Below, one piece after another: positions 19,854-28,889 of a DNA stretch of 29,939 nt. How positions within the stretch are numbered: the first letter of the stretch is position 1; each line of letters starts with the position of its first letter. This DNA comes from Christensenellaceae bacterium (lineage in GTDB: Bacteria; Bacillota; Clostridia; Christensenellales; DTU072), in assembly GCA_031260775.1 (NCBI GenBank), contig JAISKW010000054.1, positions 1 through 29,939 of the forward strand. The letters are read 5' to 3'. Made by a program: the position numbers and the translations under genes. The notes beneath the pieces are model-generated. The model was not told the DNA's origin, ran no database searches, and worked only from the letters and a program-made list of their open reading frames with translations.

Positions 19854-22373
19854 TTACGCGAGTAAGCGTGTCATAACCGTTGTAACGTCGTCGTCGGCAA
19901 CGCGGAGCTCCTGGGTTTCGACCTCGGGAGTTTCCTTAATGGTTTTCTCAAGGAAGGCGATTTGCGCGTCTACCGCTTCGGCACTTTCGTCGGAGAGGAC
20001 GATACGGCTGTCGGGTAATTCCTTGTCGGCGAATTGTGCAATGACCTCGTCAAATCCGCGGAACCCGTTAAGCGCGTCCTCGGCGGCGGATTTTTGCTCG
20101 TCTTTTGCCGCTTGAACCGCGTTAAGCTCGTTGTATTTGGCGGTTGCGACTTCCAATTCGGCGTCGGCGTCAACCTTTGCCGCCTGAATTTCTTCGAACT
20201 CCGCAGCCTTTTCGACCTTATTGATTTCGATATCCTTAATATCTTTTACGGTCAATTTCAAAACAAGCGGAGCATACTTGATGTCTGCGCCCTCGAACTC
20301 GCCCAATACCGCGCGCTCTGCGATTAATGCATTGCGTGTTTTTAACGCGGCGATTGTCTCTTGCGATTTTACGTACTGCTCCGAGAGGTTGCTTATCGAA
20401 ACCGCGCTTTGTGCAATTACGGTATCCTTATCGGTGAAGTCGGCAAAGATTTCGGCGGCGGTTTTGCCCTCGTAAGCCGAGCCTTTCTTTTTCGTCTCTT
20501 TCAATTCCGCGGCTTTTTTGGCGAGGGTTTCGTCCAATTCCTTGATTTTGTCCGAGGCAGGCGCGACGACCTTCGTTTGTAAAAGCTCGATTTCGGCGGC
20601 TACCGCGTCGTTTTCCGCGCCTAATTCGACCGCCTCGTTGCGGTTATCGACGAACGCCTTGTAGGTGGTTATAGTGGAGATAAGCGTTTCGCGCGCGGTT
20701 GCGGCTATTTTGCGCAAGGAAGCTAAGTCTGTCGCGCCGCTTTCGTTGTAGATTGCAAGCAGAACCTCGTCCAAATCGGTTACGCGCTTATTAAGGTTGT
20801 TGATGTAGGTTTTCGAAAGCTCTACTACGGCTTTTTTCTTGCCTAAATCTTCTTGATTTTTGAGTAAGCCCAACCATGCGTTGTCGATGTTCTTTTGGAT
20901 ATCCGAAAGCTTTGCGTCGAACGCGGTTGTTTTGAACTCCTGAATATAGAGTTGCTCGGGGGCTTGCTGAATTTGTTGCTCGCAGATTTTGCAAACCGTG
21001 CCGGGGGTTAACGCGCGTTGATGCTCAACCAACTTGTTGTTTACGAGAATTTCGTTGCGCTTGCCGCTGACTTCCGCAAGTTTTGCGGTCAACTCGGCAA
21101 TTTTTTCGCTTATTGCGTCGCTTGCGGCGGCGGCATCCTCAACGGCCTTTTCGTAGCCGGGGAGTGACGCCTTGAGGTTCTCGGCTTTTTCGAGCGTTTT
21201 TGCGATTTCGTCTTCTTTAAGAGCCGCCTTCATATAAAGGCAGTCCAATTTTTGCAGCGAGCGTACGCCGTCGGCAAACGCGGCGTCGATTGTTTCATAT
21301 TCGCCGCGTGCGGCTTTAACAAGCTCCTCCGCCTCGGCGTTTTTGGCTTTAATAGCCTCGACAAGCTCGGTGTTCCTTTCGGCAAGCGCGCCGATTTCGA
21401 CATCCGTTGTCGAAACGACAGCGTTCAAAATGCCTTTTGCTTCGCTGTAAATTTCCACGGTGTCCTGCGCGCTTAACGCTTCAAGAATATTTTTGCGCGC
21501 CTCCGGTGTGGATGAGGCGAGCGTTTCGTTCAAGGACAGCTTGAGCGCGGCAATTTCGTTGCTTAACGTTTGCGCGGCGGCGTCTTTGTCGGTCAAGACC
21601 TCCTCGTTGCCGACCTTTTCGATATCGGCGTTTGCAAAGTATGCGTTTGCGACCTCTAAAGCCTTGTATTCCTCGGGCTTTTCCTCAATTCTTGCGAGAA
21701 CGTCGGCGAGGGAATCGGTATAATCTTTTAATTCCGTTTCGGCTTTCTCACTCTTTTCGGTGAGAATGGCGGAAAGCTCGGACTTTTCGTTCAAATCGTC
21801 TTGCGCTTCCTTAAGCTCCTCCGCGAAGGCTTCGGAATCCTGTGTGAGAGCGTCCAAAAGCGCAACGACCTCGTCGTAATCGGCTTTTTTAGCGGCGTAC
21901 GCTTCGTACTCGGCAATTTCTTCCTTTGCCTGCGCCGAAAGCTCTTTGGCGGACTTAAGCGCGTTAAGCTGCTCGAATATTTCGGAGGAAACCTCGCCCG
22001 CGACCGTCACGGCAATTTTATCTTGTTTTGAAACCTCGCCGATTATAACGTTAACGTCCTCGACGTCGGTCACGGTGGTCACTTCGTACCCGGTGCCGAT
22101 TTCCAAAACGGCGGTTTCCTCATACACGCCTTTATTGTCTTTATTAAGTCCTCTTGTGACCTCGTAAGGTATGCCGTCCTGCTCGAAAGAGAGCGAAACG
22201 CGTGTTCCGTCGTAAACGGCGGCCTCGTCGGGCTTAATGCCGTACTTAGCGAAGGTAAGCGCAGCGTGAGCCGCTTGCTTTTCCTCGGTATCGGCGAGTG
22301 CTTTTATCTCCTCAAAAGAAAACTCCGCGGTTCTTGAATAAAACCCGTCGTAGGATAACTTAATGAATTTCAT
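19854..22373 (-). CDS. SbcC/Rad50-like coiled-coil protein with zinc hook but no ATPase head motifs
   Basis: An 839-residue, highly charged coiled-coil protein. The centre carries a Rad50/SbcC zinc-hook sequence, LTPGTVCKICEQQI, with Cys461 and Cys464, flanked by long coiled-coil arms (about 135-455 and 480-800). The N-terminus resembles SbcC without its P-loop. MKFIKLSYDGF and FSFEEI are followed directly by LTFAKYGIKP, where SbcC has the Walker A loop between these blocks. RVSLSFEQDGIPYEVTRG and EVSSEIFEQL correspond to later head segments, but the Q-loop glutamine is missing. The C-terminus has no LSGGE signature and no Walker B Asp-Glu. SbcC has about 1000-1050 residues, so both ATPase lobes are reduced. 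The frame is open throughout. No sbcD gene is nearby. It is probably structural rather than a nuclease motor; the evidence is motif-level only. Confidence 0.75.
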   Translation of the reverse strand: MKFIKLSYDGFYSRTAEFSFEEIKALADTEEKQAAHAALTFAKYGIKPDEAAVYDGTRVSLSFEQDGIPYEVTRGLNKDNKGVYEETAVLEIGTGYEVTTVTDVEDVNVIIGEVSKQDKIAVTVAGEVSSEIFEQLNALKSAKELSAQAKEEIAEYEAYAAKKADYDEVVALLDALTQDSEAFAEELKEAQDDLNEKSELSAILTEKSEKAETELKDYTDSLADVLARIEEKPEEYKALEVANAYFANADIEKVGNEEVLTDKDAAAQTLSNEIAALKLSLNETLASSTPEARKNILEALSAQDTVEIYSEAKGILNAVVSTTDVEIGALAERNTELVEAIKAKNAEAEELVKAARGEYETIDAAFADGVRSLQKLDCLYMKAALKEDEIAKTLEKAENLKASLPGYEKAVEDAAAASDAISEKIAELTAKLAEVSGKRNEILVNNKLVEHQRALTPGTVCKICEQQIQQAPEQLYIQEFKTTAFDAKLSDIQKNIDNAWLGLLKNQEDLGKKKAVVELSKTYINNLNKRVTDLDEVLLAIYNESGATDLASLRKIAATARETLISTITTYKAFVDNRNEAVELGAENDAVAAEIELLQTKVVAPASDKIKELDETLAKKAAELKETKKKGSAYEGKTAAEIFADFTDKDTVIAQSAVSISNLSEQYVKSQETIAALKTRNALIAERAVLGEFEGADIKYAPLVLKLTVKDIKDIEINKVEKAAEFEEIQAAKVDADAELEVATAKYNELNAVQAAKDEQKSAAEDALNGFRGFDEVIAQFADKELPDSRIVLSDESAEAVDAQIAFLEKTIKETPEVETQELRVADDDVTTVMTRLLA

Positions 22374-22515
22374 ACGATTTTTTATTGCGTAACGGAAAAA
22401 AATAATCCTTGCCGATTACACACTATTTATTATATATTAAGTAGAATTACCCGTTCAATAAGGAGTTTTGGGGTTGCGCTATGTTTCGCAGCGAAGTCGG
22501 ACGCGACGGCGAAAT

Positions 22516-22568
22516 AATATTTGTGTTGCCTTGCAAACACAAATATTGTTATTGATAATTAAATTATC
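22516..22568. repeat. Two AT-rich palindromes between SbcC-like gene and fhs
   Basis: AATATTTGTGTTGC (22516-22529) pairs with GCAAACACAAATATT (22533-22547) around CTT, with one bulged A. A second palindrome, GATAATT-A-AATTATC, lies at 22554-22568. They lie downstream of fhs and upstream of the SbcC-like gene (both minus). Neither is followed by a clear U-run. They may stabilise the fhs mRNA end or bind a regulator. Confidence 0.5.
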
Positions 22569-22598
22569 GATTGAAACAAATAAAACAAATGAAACATC

Positions 22599-24260
22599 TT
22601 AAAAAAGACCTTTGATTTCGCGTGAGGAGGTATCGATGGTCATCTTGACGGCGGAAGGGACTTTTGATAGCCCGGGCATAAGCATAATATCCCCGGCGAT
22701 TGCGACGATAAACTCGCTGCCTGCGCGCAGTTCGACGTCGCGGATTGCGAACTCGAAACCGGTCGGTCTGCCCAAAAGCTTGGGGTCTTGAGAGAACGAG
22801 TATTGCGTTTTGGCAATGCAGACCGGAAAATCGCTGTATTTTGATGCTTGTAACACCGCGAGTTTGCTTTCGGCAACGTCTGAATATACAACCGCACCCG
22901 CGCCGTAAATGCCCTTGGCTATGCTTGCTATTTTGTTTTTCAGCGTGTCGGAGGAGGCGTATAAGAATTTTTGTTCAACGGCTTTGCCGTCGTATAAAAG
23001 TCCGGCAACCTTTTTTGCAAGTTCCGTTGCGCCCGCGCCGCCCTTGCCCCAGCATTGATTTTCGGCAACGGGTATGTTTAACGAGGAGCAAAGCGCGGAA
23101 ATTTCGGCAAGCTCTTCGTCGGTATCGGCGTCGAAGCGGTTGATTGAAACGACAACCTTCAACTTGAATTTTTGAGTTAGGTTTTCGATGTGCCCTTTGA
23201 GGTTGGCAAGCCCGTCTTTAAGGCAGTCGATTTGCGGCTTAGTGCCGTCCGGGGAGTAGCCGCCGTTATGCTTAAGCGCGCGGACTGTGGCGACAAGAAC
23301 GACGGCGTCGGGGTAAATTCCGGCGGCACGGCACTTGATGTCCAAGAACTTTTCCGCGCCCAAATCCGCGCCGAAACCCGCCTCCGTTACGGTAATATCG
23401 GCAAGCGAGAGGGCGGTAAGGGTCGCTCTGACGGTGTTACAGCCGTGCGCAATGTTCGCGAACGGGCCGCCGTGAATGATAGCCGGCGTGCCCTCGAGGG
23501 TCTGTACAAGGTTGGGGTAAATTGCGTCTTTTAAGAGAATCGTCGCCGAGTCCTCCGCCTTAAGGTCGCCCGCCGTTACGGTTTTTCCGTCGGTGTCGTA
23601 GGCGACAACGATGTTCGATATGCGGCGTTTGAGGTCGGCAAGGTTCTTTGACAGGCACAAAACCGCCATAATTTCCGAAGCGGCGGTGATATTAAACCCG
23701 TCCTTGCGGGGTATGCCGTTCGCCTTGCCGCCCAAACCGATTTCGATGTCGCGGAGAGCGCGGTCGTTGAGGTCTAAACAACGTTTCCATTCTATCCTTG
23801 AAGTATCGAGATGCAAGTCGTTTCCTTGCTTAATATGATTGTCGATGAGCGAAGCGATGAGATTATTTGCGGCGGTTATCGCGTGGAAATCGCCGGTAAA
23901 GTGCAAATTGATGTCCTCCATGGGGGCGACCTGAGCGTAACCGCCGCCCGCCGCGCCGCCTTTTACGCCGAATACGGGGCCTAAGGACGGCTCACGGAGC
24001 GCGAGGATTGTTTTGTATTTCAAAAGCGAAAGCCCGTCGGCAAGCCCGATTGCCACCGTCGTTTTGCCCTCGCCGTAGGGCGTGGGGTTGATTGCCGTTA
24101 CAAGTACGAGCTTTCCGCGTTTCGTTAAATCCGGCGTTTTGATAATTTTCGCCTTGTACTTGCCGTATAAATCCAAATCGTCCTCCGACAAGGAGAGTTT
24201 CTTTGCAATTTCCGTGATTTTTGTGAGTTTTATGCTGTTTGCAATTTCGATGTCCGTCAT
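22599..24260 (-). CDS. fhs: Formate-tetrahydrofolate ligase
   Basis: The enzyme joins formate to tetrahydrofolate with ATP, giving 10-formyl-THF for purine synthesis, for formylation of initiator tRNA, and for the methyl branch of acetogenesis where present. The 553-residue protein has the usual length. The N-terminus (MTDIEIANSIKLTKITEIAK) is family-typical, the P-loop TPYGEGKTT is at 60-68, and conserved LREPSLGPVFGVKGGAAGGG (about 88-107) and IHGGPFANIAHGCN are present. The start codon lies only 22 bp from the start of the divergent DUF2207 gene. There is no Shine-Dalgarno, and a TACAAT box ends 9 bases before the ATG, which would give an almost leaderless transcript. Identification is firm. 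Confidence 0.97.
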   Translation of the reverse strand: MTDIEIANSIKLTKITEIAKKLSLSEDDLDLYGKYKAKIIKTPDLTKRGKLVLVTAINPTPYGEGKTTVAIGLADGLSLLKYKTILALREPSLGPVFGVKGGAAGGGYAQVAPMEDINLHFTGDFHAITAANNLIASLIDNHIKQGNDLHLDTSRIEWKRCLDLNDRALRDIEIGLGGKANGIPRKDGFNITAASEIMAVLCLSKNLADLKRRISNIVVAYDTDGKTVTAGDLKAEDSATILLKDAIYPNLVQTLEGTPAIIHGGPFANIAHGCNTVRATLTALSLADITVTEAGFGADLGAEKFLDIKCRAAGIYPDAVVLVATVRALKHNGGYSPDGTKPQIDCLKDGLANLKGHIENLTQKFKLKVVVSINRFDADTDEELAEISALCSSLNIPVAENQCWGKGGAGATELAKKVAGLLYDGKAVEQKFLYASSDTLKNKIASIAKGIYGAGAVVYSDVAESKLAVLQASKYSDFPVCIAKTQYSFSQDPKLLGRPTGFEFAIRDVELRAGSEFIVAIAGDIMLMPGLSKVPSAVKMTIDTSSREIKGLF

Positions 24261-24282
24261 TGTACCATTATTGTATTACCAA

Positions 24283-25986
24283 ATGCACGCAAGGAAAACA
24301 GTTTTAGATGTTCTTTTAGGCGCGGTTTTCGCCTGTGTTTCGGCGGTAGCGGTTTTTTCGGGGTGCGTAAAAGCGTCCGAATCCCCGGTTTTTAAGTTCT
24401 TCGGCGTTTCGGCGTATATAAACCAAAACGGCACGCTTCTTGCAAACGAAAAATGGACGGTCGATTTAGATACCGTTAAGGGCGGCGATTACAAAAAAGT
24501 ATCGCGGCGGCAAAGCTTCCCTGCGGGTACAAACGTTACGGAGTTTACCCTTCTTGACTCGTCCGCTTCGTTGGAAGCCTTCTACCCCTCGGGCTTCACG
24601 GTTGAAAGCTACCTGTCGCACGGCTACAAGGGGTTCGAGCTGTTTTATTACTTTCAGGAAACACAGGACGGATACGATGTGAATTTCGAATGGGGTTTCG
24701 TCGTGCCTAAGGATACGAAAGGCGATATCGAAATAACCTATTCATACCGTATCGACTGCTTGCCGCAAAGCTTAACGGTGGGGCAAATGCTTTTATGGGA
24801 CTTCTTTACCCCGTACGAATGCCCGCAAATTGATAAATTCGATATACAAATCGAAAACTATACTAAGGTTATCGGCAATACCGCTTATACGCAATACCTG
24901 CACGCAAAAGCGACAAACACGCTCAATACACGGTCAACCGATTCGTTCGTGTTTAGCGGCGAAAAGGTATCCGAAGGTACGGGTTTAGGAGTCCTATTGC
25001 TTTCAAAATCGGCGGCGTACTTAAAGCCGAACCCGAAGGTCTCGGCCTTTTCGTATTCGGATGTAATTGAAAGCGAGGCAAAAACCAAAGCGGATTACGA
25101 CAGCGCGGCGCATCAAAAACGGGCGGAAAACGCGCGGATTATTGCAGGCGCGGTTGCAATATTTGTCACGTTAATTTCGTTGTTTACGCTATTTAATGTC
25201 TATTGCGCGCGGGGGTATTTGTTCAGGAAGAAAGGGGATGAGCCGCCCCCTACGGAAGGTCGGTCATTCGGCGATGCGGCGTACAGGGCTTATGCGAAGC
25301 TGCCGCGGTCGGGAGGGCTTAAGAATTTATTGTTCGGCGTTTACGACGTGTGGCGGACATATATCTACGGCACGGGCGGCGGACTTGCAATAACGGCAAG
25401 CGAATTAAAAAGCCGCGGAATATTGAGCGTAGCGCGGAGCGCAAGAGGCGCGGTAATAAGCATCTTGCCGCATACCGATGCCGAAGAGGAGGGGATGTCG
25501 CATCCCGAAAAGAAACTTATACGGGTTTTGCGACTTGCGGACGTTAACGGAAAGGAAATAACGGCGGAAAAGCTTAAATACGCGGCGGACGTACGGCGCG
25601 GCTTTGCCTATAAACACCTTGCGGAATTCGCCTCGGATATGTTTTCGGAGCTTGACTTAAATACGGACAAACGGCTCCCGAAAGCCGCGTTTGCGGAGCT
25701 TATAATTGTAATATCCGGAATTGTTTTGAGCGCGGTCGCGTTTGTAACGGGTATATTTCATCCGCTAATTCCGTTGAGTATTTTCGTATCGTTGTTAATC
25801 GGTTTATTTTTAATTCCGAGCCGTCCGCCGCTTAGTGAAAAGGGCTACGGAACGCTGAAACGCGTTAAATCCGCGCCGCCAAATGAAAGCGGAGAAGCCG
25901 CGGAGCTTGAAGCACTTTTTAACGGGTTTTTAGCCGAAATAAGAAAGAAAGAAGATTCAGCCGGAGGTGCGGTTTTGAGCCTGTAA
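24283..25986 (+). CDS. DUF2207 family membrane protein
   Basis: A 567-residue exported membrane protein resembling the DUF2207 family, whose function is unknown. A signal peptide or first helix (MHARKTVLDVLLGAVFACVS, about 1-27) ends near VFSGC, a poor lipobox. An outer beta-rich domain follows (about 35-275), with YINQNGTLLANEKWTVD and the later FEWGFVVPKDTKGDIEITYS typical of this family. A transmembrane helix lies near 284-308, then a cytoplasmic region, then two helices near 483-528 and a charged tail. ATG 24283 was chosen because the open frame upstream of it overlaps fhs antisense and is not hydrophobic in the right way. It diverges from fhs with 22 bp between start codons and has no Shine-Dalgarno. 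Confidence 0.8.
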   Translation: MHARKTVLDVLLGAVFACVSAVAVFSGCVKASESPVFKFFGVSAYINQNGTLLANEKWTVDLDTVKGGDYKKVSRRQSFPAGTNVTEFTLLDSSASLEAFYPSGFTVESYLSHGYKGFELFYYFQETQDGYDVNFEWGFVVPKDTKGDIEITYSYRIDCLPQSLTVGQMLLWDFFTPYECPQIDKFDIQIENYTKVIGNTAYTQYLHAKATNTLNTRSTDSFVFSGEKVSEGTGLGVLLLSKSAAYLKPNPKVSAFSYSDVIESEAKTKADYDSAAHQKRAENARIIAGAVAIFVTLISLFTLFNVYCARGYLFRKKGDEPPPTEGRSFGDAAYRAYAKLPRSGGLKNLLFGVYDVWRTYIYGTGGGLAITASELKSRGILSVARSARGAVISILPHTDAEEEGMSHPEKKLIRVLRLADVNGKEITAEKLKYAADVRRGFAYKHLAEFASDMFSELDLNTDKRLPKAAFAELIIVISGIVLSAVAFVTGIFHPLIPLSIFVSLLIGLFLIPSRPPLSEKGYGTLKRVKSAPPNESGEAAELEALFNGFLAEIRKKEDSAGGAVLSL

Positions 25987-26108
25987 TATTTTTGGGCTTT
26001 CAATCGGGCAAAATCCGCCGTGAATATTTTCATACAGTATCTTAAATATTTTACGTATCCGCGCGGATATGTTTATCCTTAATTCTGTCTGTGTTAAAAT
26101 TACTGTAT

Positions 26109-27338
26109 ATGCGGAAAAAAATAGTGACTTTGCTTACCGTTGCGCTTTTGATGATGCTTTGCGCGGGCGTTTTTTCGGCTTGCAAAAAGGAATCTGCAGT
26201 AAAGGAACTGAATATTTACAATTGGACGGAGTATATAGACGAGGAAATCATCGACGAGTTCGAAACGTGGTATGAGGAAGTAACGGGCGAAAAAATCGAG
26301 GTTAACTACTACGGGGAGTTCGAAACAAACGAACAAATGGTTGAATTATTCGATTCTTCCGAATTCGCGGGCGATTTGGTTTGCATATCCGACTACGCAA
26401 TCGAGAGCCTTGTAAACCGCAATTTAGTTAAGGTTATCGACAAGACAAACGCGGCGGTAAAGCCGAACTACAATTATTTTAACAATATCGAAAAGGAAAT
26501 TTATGCAAAAGGCGACGACTTCAAATATAACCTGTCCGACTATTATCTGCCTTACTCCTACGGGACGTTAGGCATAATGTACGACACGGAGGTAATCACA
26601 AAAAAGGAAGCCGAAAATGCGGGCTACGGCTTGCTTTGGAACAGCCTGAACAAGACCGAATTGAACGGCGGAATATATATGAAAAACTCTCTGCGCGATT
26701 CGTATGCCGCCGCCGCCCTATACCTTCGCGAGCAGGGCGCGCTGCCGTCAAAGTTTTCAAAATACACAATAGGCGAGCTGATTTCCTCCGCGGATGACGA
26801 GCTTATCGCTTTTGTAGAAAAGGCTCTTATTGACCAAAAGCAGTTCCTTTCGGGCAACGGAACCGCGGGCGGCTGCGTTTACATTTCCGACGGACTTGCC
26901 GAATATATCGACTACACCGAACTGAGTATGCCGGTCGCTTTAATGTGGAGCGGCGAGGCGATTTCCATTATCGAGGAACACCCTAAGTACGCTTATTTCG
27001 TACCGAAAAGCGGCGGTAACTTCTTTTTTGACGGGTTTGTTATTCCGAAAGCCGCAAAAAATCCCGAGGCGGCGCAGTTCTTTTTGTCCTTCCTTTGCCG
27101 TCCCGATATCGCCGTACGCAACTCCGTGGTTGTGGGCTACGGCTCGGCGGTAAATAAGGAAATTCTCAAAGGCAACTCAGAGGCTTGTGCATTATTGCTT
27201 GAGGCAGGATATGACATTGACGAATTTTTTGCCGACAGTATACGCTATCCTTCGTACGCAAAGCTTGCCCTTATGCAGGATTTTACCAAAAATAAGGAAG
27301 AAATTCTTGGGATGTGGGAGGGCATTTTGACCTCATAA
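26109..27338 (+). CDS. PotD-like polyamine-binding lipoprotein (ABC transporter substrate-binding protein)
   Basis: A 409-residue extracellular binding lipoprotein. The signal peptide MRKKIVTLLTVALLMMLCAG ends at VFSAC, with Cys25 as the lipidation site. The mature part starts ELNIYNWTEYIDEEIIDEFE, the hallmark opening of spermidine/putrescine-binding proteins. The periplasmic-binding-protein fold continues with YGEFETNEQMVELF, DLVCISDYAIESL and a LPYSYGTLGIMYD stretch. No permease or ATPase gene lies next to it, so it may be an orphan receptor or work with a distant transporter. A GTG start at 26091 is possible, but the signal peptide fits ATG 26109. TAAAAT ends 8 bases before that ATG, suggesting a near-leaderless mRNA. 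Confidence 0.9.
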   Translation: MRKKIVTLLTVALLMMLCAGVFSACKKESAVKELNIYNWTEYIDEEIIDEFETWYEEVTGEKIEVNYYGEFETNEQMVELFDSSEFAGDLVCISDYAIESLVNRNLVKVIDKTNAAVKPNYNYFNNIEKEIYAKGDDFKYNLSDYYLPYSYGTLGIMYDTEVITKKEAENAGYGLLWNSLNKTELNGGIYMKNSLRDSYAAAALYLREQGALPSKFSKYTIGELISSADDELIAFVEKALIDQKQFLSGNGTAGGCVYISDGLAEYIDYTELSMPVALMWSGEAISIIEEHPKYAYFVPKSGGNFFFDGFVIPKAAKNPEAAQFFLSFLCRPDIAVRNSVVVGYGSAVNKEILKGNSEACALLLEAGYDIDEFFADSIRYPSYAKLALMQDFTKNKEEILGMWEGILTS

Positions 27339-27382
27339 TACGGAGCGGACAATCAACGCGGTTGTACGCTCTCCATAATACG

Positions 27383-28258
27383 ATGAAAAAACTTATTAAA
27401 AGAACGCTTGTCGGCGTGGGTGTGTTTTTAACGCTTTTGCTGTTTATATACCTGTCGTCGCTGAACGAATTTATATTCGATATACTGCTCCTTGTCGGGC
27501 TCGGGGTTTCGCTTATCGAAATGCTGCAGCTTGCCGAAAAGAGCGGAATTAAGGTCATAACCGCGCCGCTTTTGATGTTGCTTGTCGCGTTGTTTCCGCT
27601 GATTTACTTTTTCTCGCTTAAAGGCGTGGTTATCGCCGCGGTGTGCGTGCTGTTTTTGATTTTCTCGTTCTTTATATTTACAAAGGAGTACACCCTCACG
27701 GACTTTTTTTATACGGTTTTCGTAGCGTTTTATCCTCTTATCGCGTTCGCTTTTGCGTTCTATATTATTCACTTTGAGTATAAAGGCGCGGAGTTAGGGC
27801 TTATTCCGTTCCTGTTGCCGCTCGGCGGCGCGTTCTCGGGCGATATGTTTGCCTTTTATTTCGGCTCGATGATAAAGGGGTGCAAACCCAAATTTCTTGA
27901 GCACGTCAGCCCCAACAAGACCTACGCCGGGTGCATATTCGAAGTTCCGGGCGGCGCGGTCGGCGGTATAATCGTCTACCTTTTGTTCGAAGCGTGGGGC
28001 TTTCCGCTGTTTGCGCCGTTCAGGTTTGCAAGCTTTATGGAGGGAGTACATCCCCTTGTGTTTTATACATCGCTCGGCGCGTTCTTTGCAATTATCGCGC
28101 TTTTCGGCGACCTCTTTGCGAGCCGTATTAAGAGGGCGTTCGGGATTAAAGACTTTTCGAATTTGCTCGGGCCGCAGGGCGGCATAACCGACAGATTGGA
28201 CAGCGCGTTTTTCTGTATCCCCGTAATGGCTTTGATAATTGCGATTTTCGCCGCTTAA
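27383..28258 (+). CDS. cdsA: Phosphatidate cytidylyltransferase
   Basis: CdsA makes CDP-diacylglycerol from phosphatidic acid and CTP, the common precursor of acidic phospholipids, at the inner membrane. The 291-residue protein has about eight hydrophobic helices. The C-terminal signature is present (about 255-281): SRIKRAFGIKDFSNLLGPQG followed by GITDRLDS. The usual His of the P-x-H-G-G core is Gln here. The start is ATG 27383; a longer open frame from 27314 overlaps the end of the PotD-like gene and adds a hydrophilic stretch. It is followed by the DUF2344 gene with one base between stop and start. The usual uppS and dxr neighbours are missing. Confidence 0.93.
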   Translation: MKKLIKRTLVGVGVFLTLLLFIYLSSLNEFIFDILLLVGLGVSLIEMLQLAEKSGIKVITAPLLMLLVALFPLIYFFSLKGVVIAAVCVLFLIFSFFIFTKEYTLTDFFYTVFVAFYPLIAFAFAFYIIHFEYKGAELGLIPFLLPLGGAFSGDMFAFYFGSMIKGCKPKFLEHVSPNKTYAGCIFEVPGGAVGGIIVYLLFEAWGFPLFAPFRFASFMEGVHPLVFYTSLGAFFAIIALFGDLFASRIKRAFGIKDFSNLLGPQGGITDRLDSAFFCIPVMALIIAIFAA

Positions 28259-28259
28259 A

Positions 28260-28886
28260 ATGCTTAACGTCAGATACGCAAAAAAAGGTGTGGCGGCGTT
28301 TATTCCCCACACCGACATATTGGAGCTTATCAACCGCGGAATAAAGCGCGCCGGGTATACCGTTAACCGCTCGGAGGGCTTTAACCCCCATAATCGCGTG
28401 TTTATGACCCTCCCGACTCCCTTGGGCGTCGCAAGCGAAAGCGAGTACGTCACGGTGGACTTTGACGAAGGCTTCGATGTTCGAGGCTTTAAGGAAAGGT
28501 TCCAAACAGCACTCCCCCCGGGGTTTACGGTTTTGAGCTTTAAGGAGAGTAAAATTAACCCGAACTACGCGAAGAATATCGTCGCGGCGGAGTATTTAAT
28601 CCCCGGTTTAACAAAAGCCGCGATTGACGAAATAAAAAAGGGGTTTACCCTCGGCAAACGGCAAAAGGACGGCACGGTTGTTAAAAAGGAAATCGGCGAC
28701 CTCATTATCGGCGGTGAAGATAACAAAATTACACTGCCGTTCGGGAGCGTTTCGGTGCGCATCGTGCAGTTTGCAAAAGAGGTTCGCGAGGCGTTTAATT
28801 TGCCGATACTCCTTTCGGAAATTGTAAAATTGAATGTGTTTGCCCGTGCCGCGGACGGTTCATTACTTAACGCGGATGAATTATAA
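28260..28886 (+). CDS. TIGR03936 / DUF2344 radical-SAM-associated protein
   Basis: A 209-residue protein of the family normally fused to, or encoded beside, a B12-binding radical SAM enzyme; its own biochemical role is unknown. The start is ATG 28260, giving MLNVRYAKKGVAAFIPHTDI. Family features include FIPHTDILELINRGIKRAGY, then RSEGFNPHNRVFMTLPTPLG and GVASESEYVTVDF. No radical SAM partner, RNase G or rplU-rpmA genes are in view, so it is separated from its usual company. It is coupled to cdsA (one base gap) and to the GH2 gene (3-base gap). Confidence 0.88.
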   Translation: MLNVRYAKKGVAAFIPHTDILELINRGIKRAGYTVNRSEGFNPHNRVFMTLPTPLGVASESEYVTVDFDEGFDVRGFKERFQTALPPGFTVLSFKESKINPNYAKNIVAAEYLIPGLTKAAIDEIKKGFTLGKRQKDGTVVKKEIGDLIIGGEDNKITLPFGSVSVRIVQFAKEVREAFNLPILLSEIVKLNVFARAADGSLLNADEL

Positions 28887-28889
28887 ATT

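Noticed and set aside
24082..24282. Upstream extension of the DUF2207 gene
   Set aside because: It overlaps fhs on the other strand, and the signal peptide fits ATG 24283.
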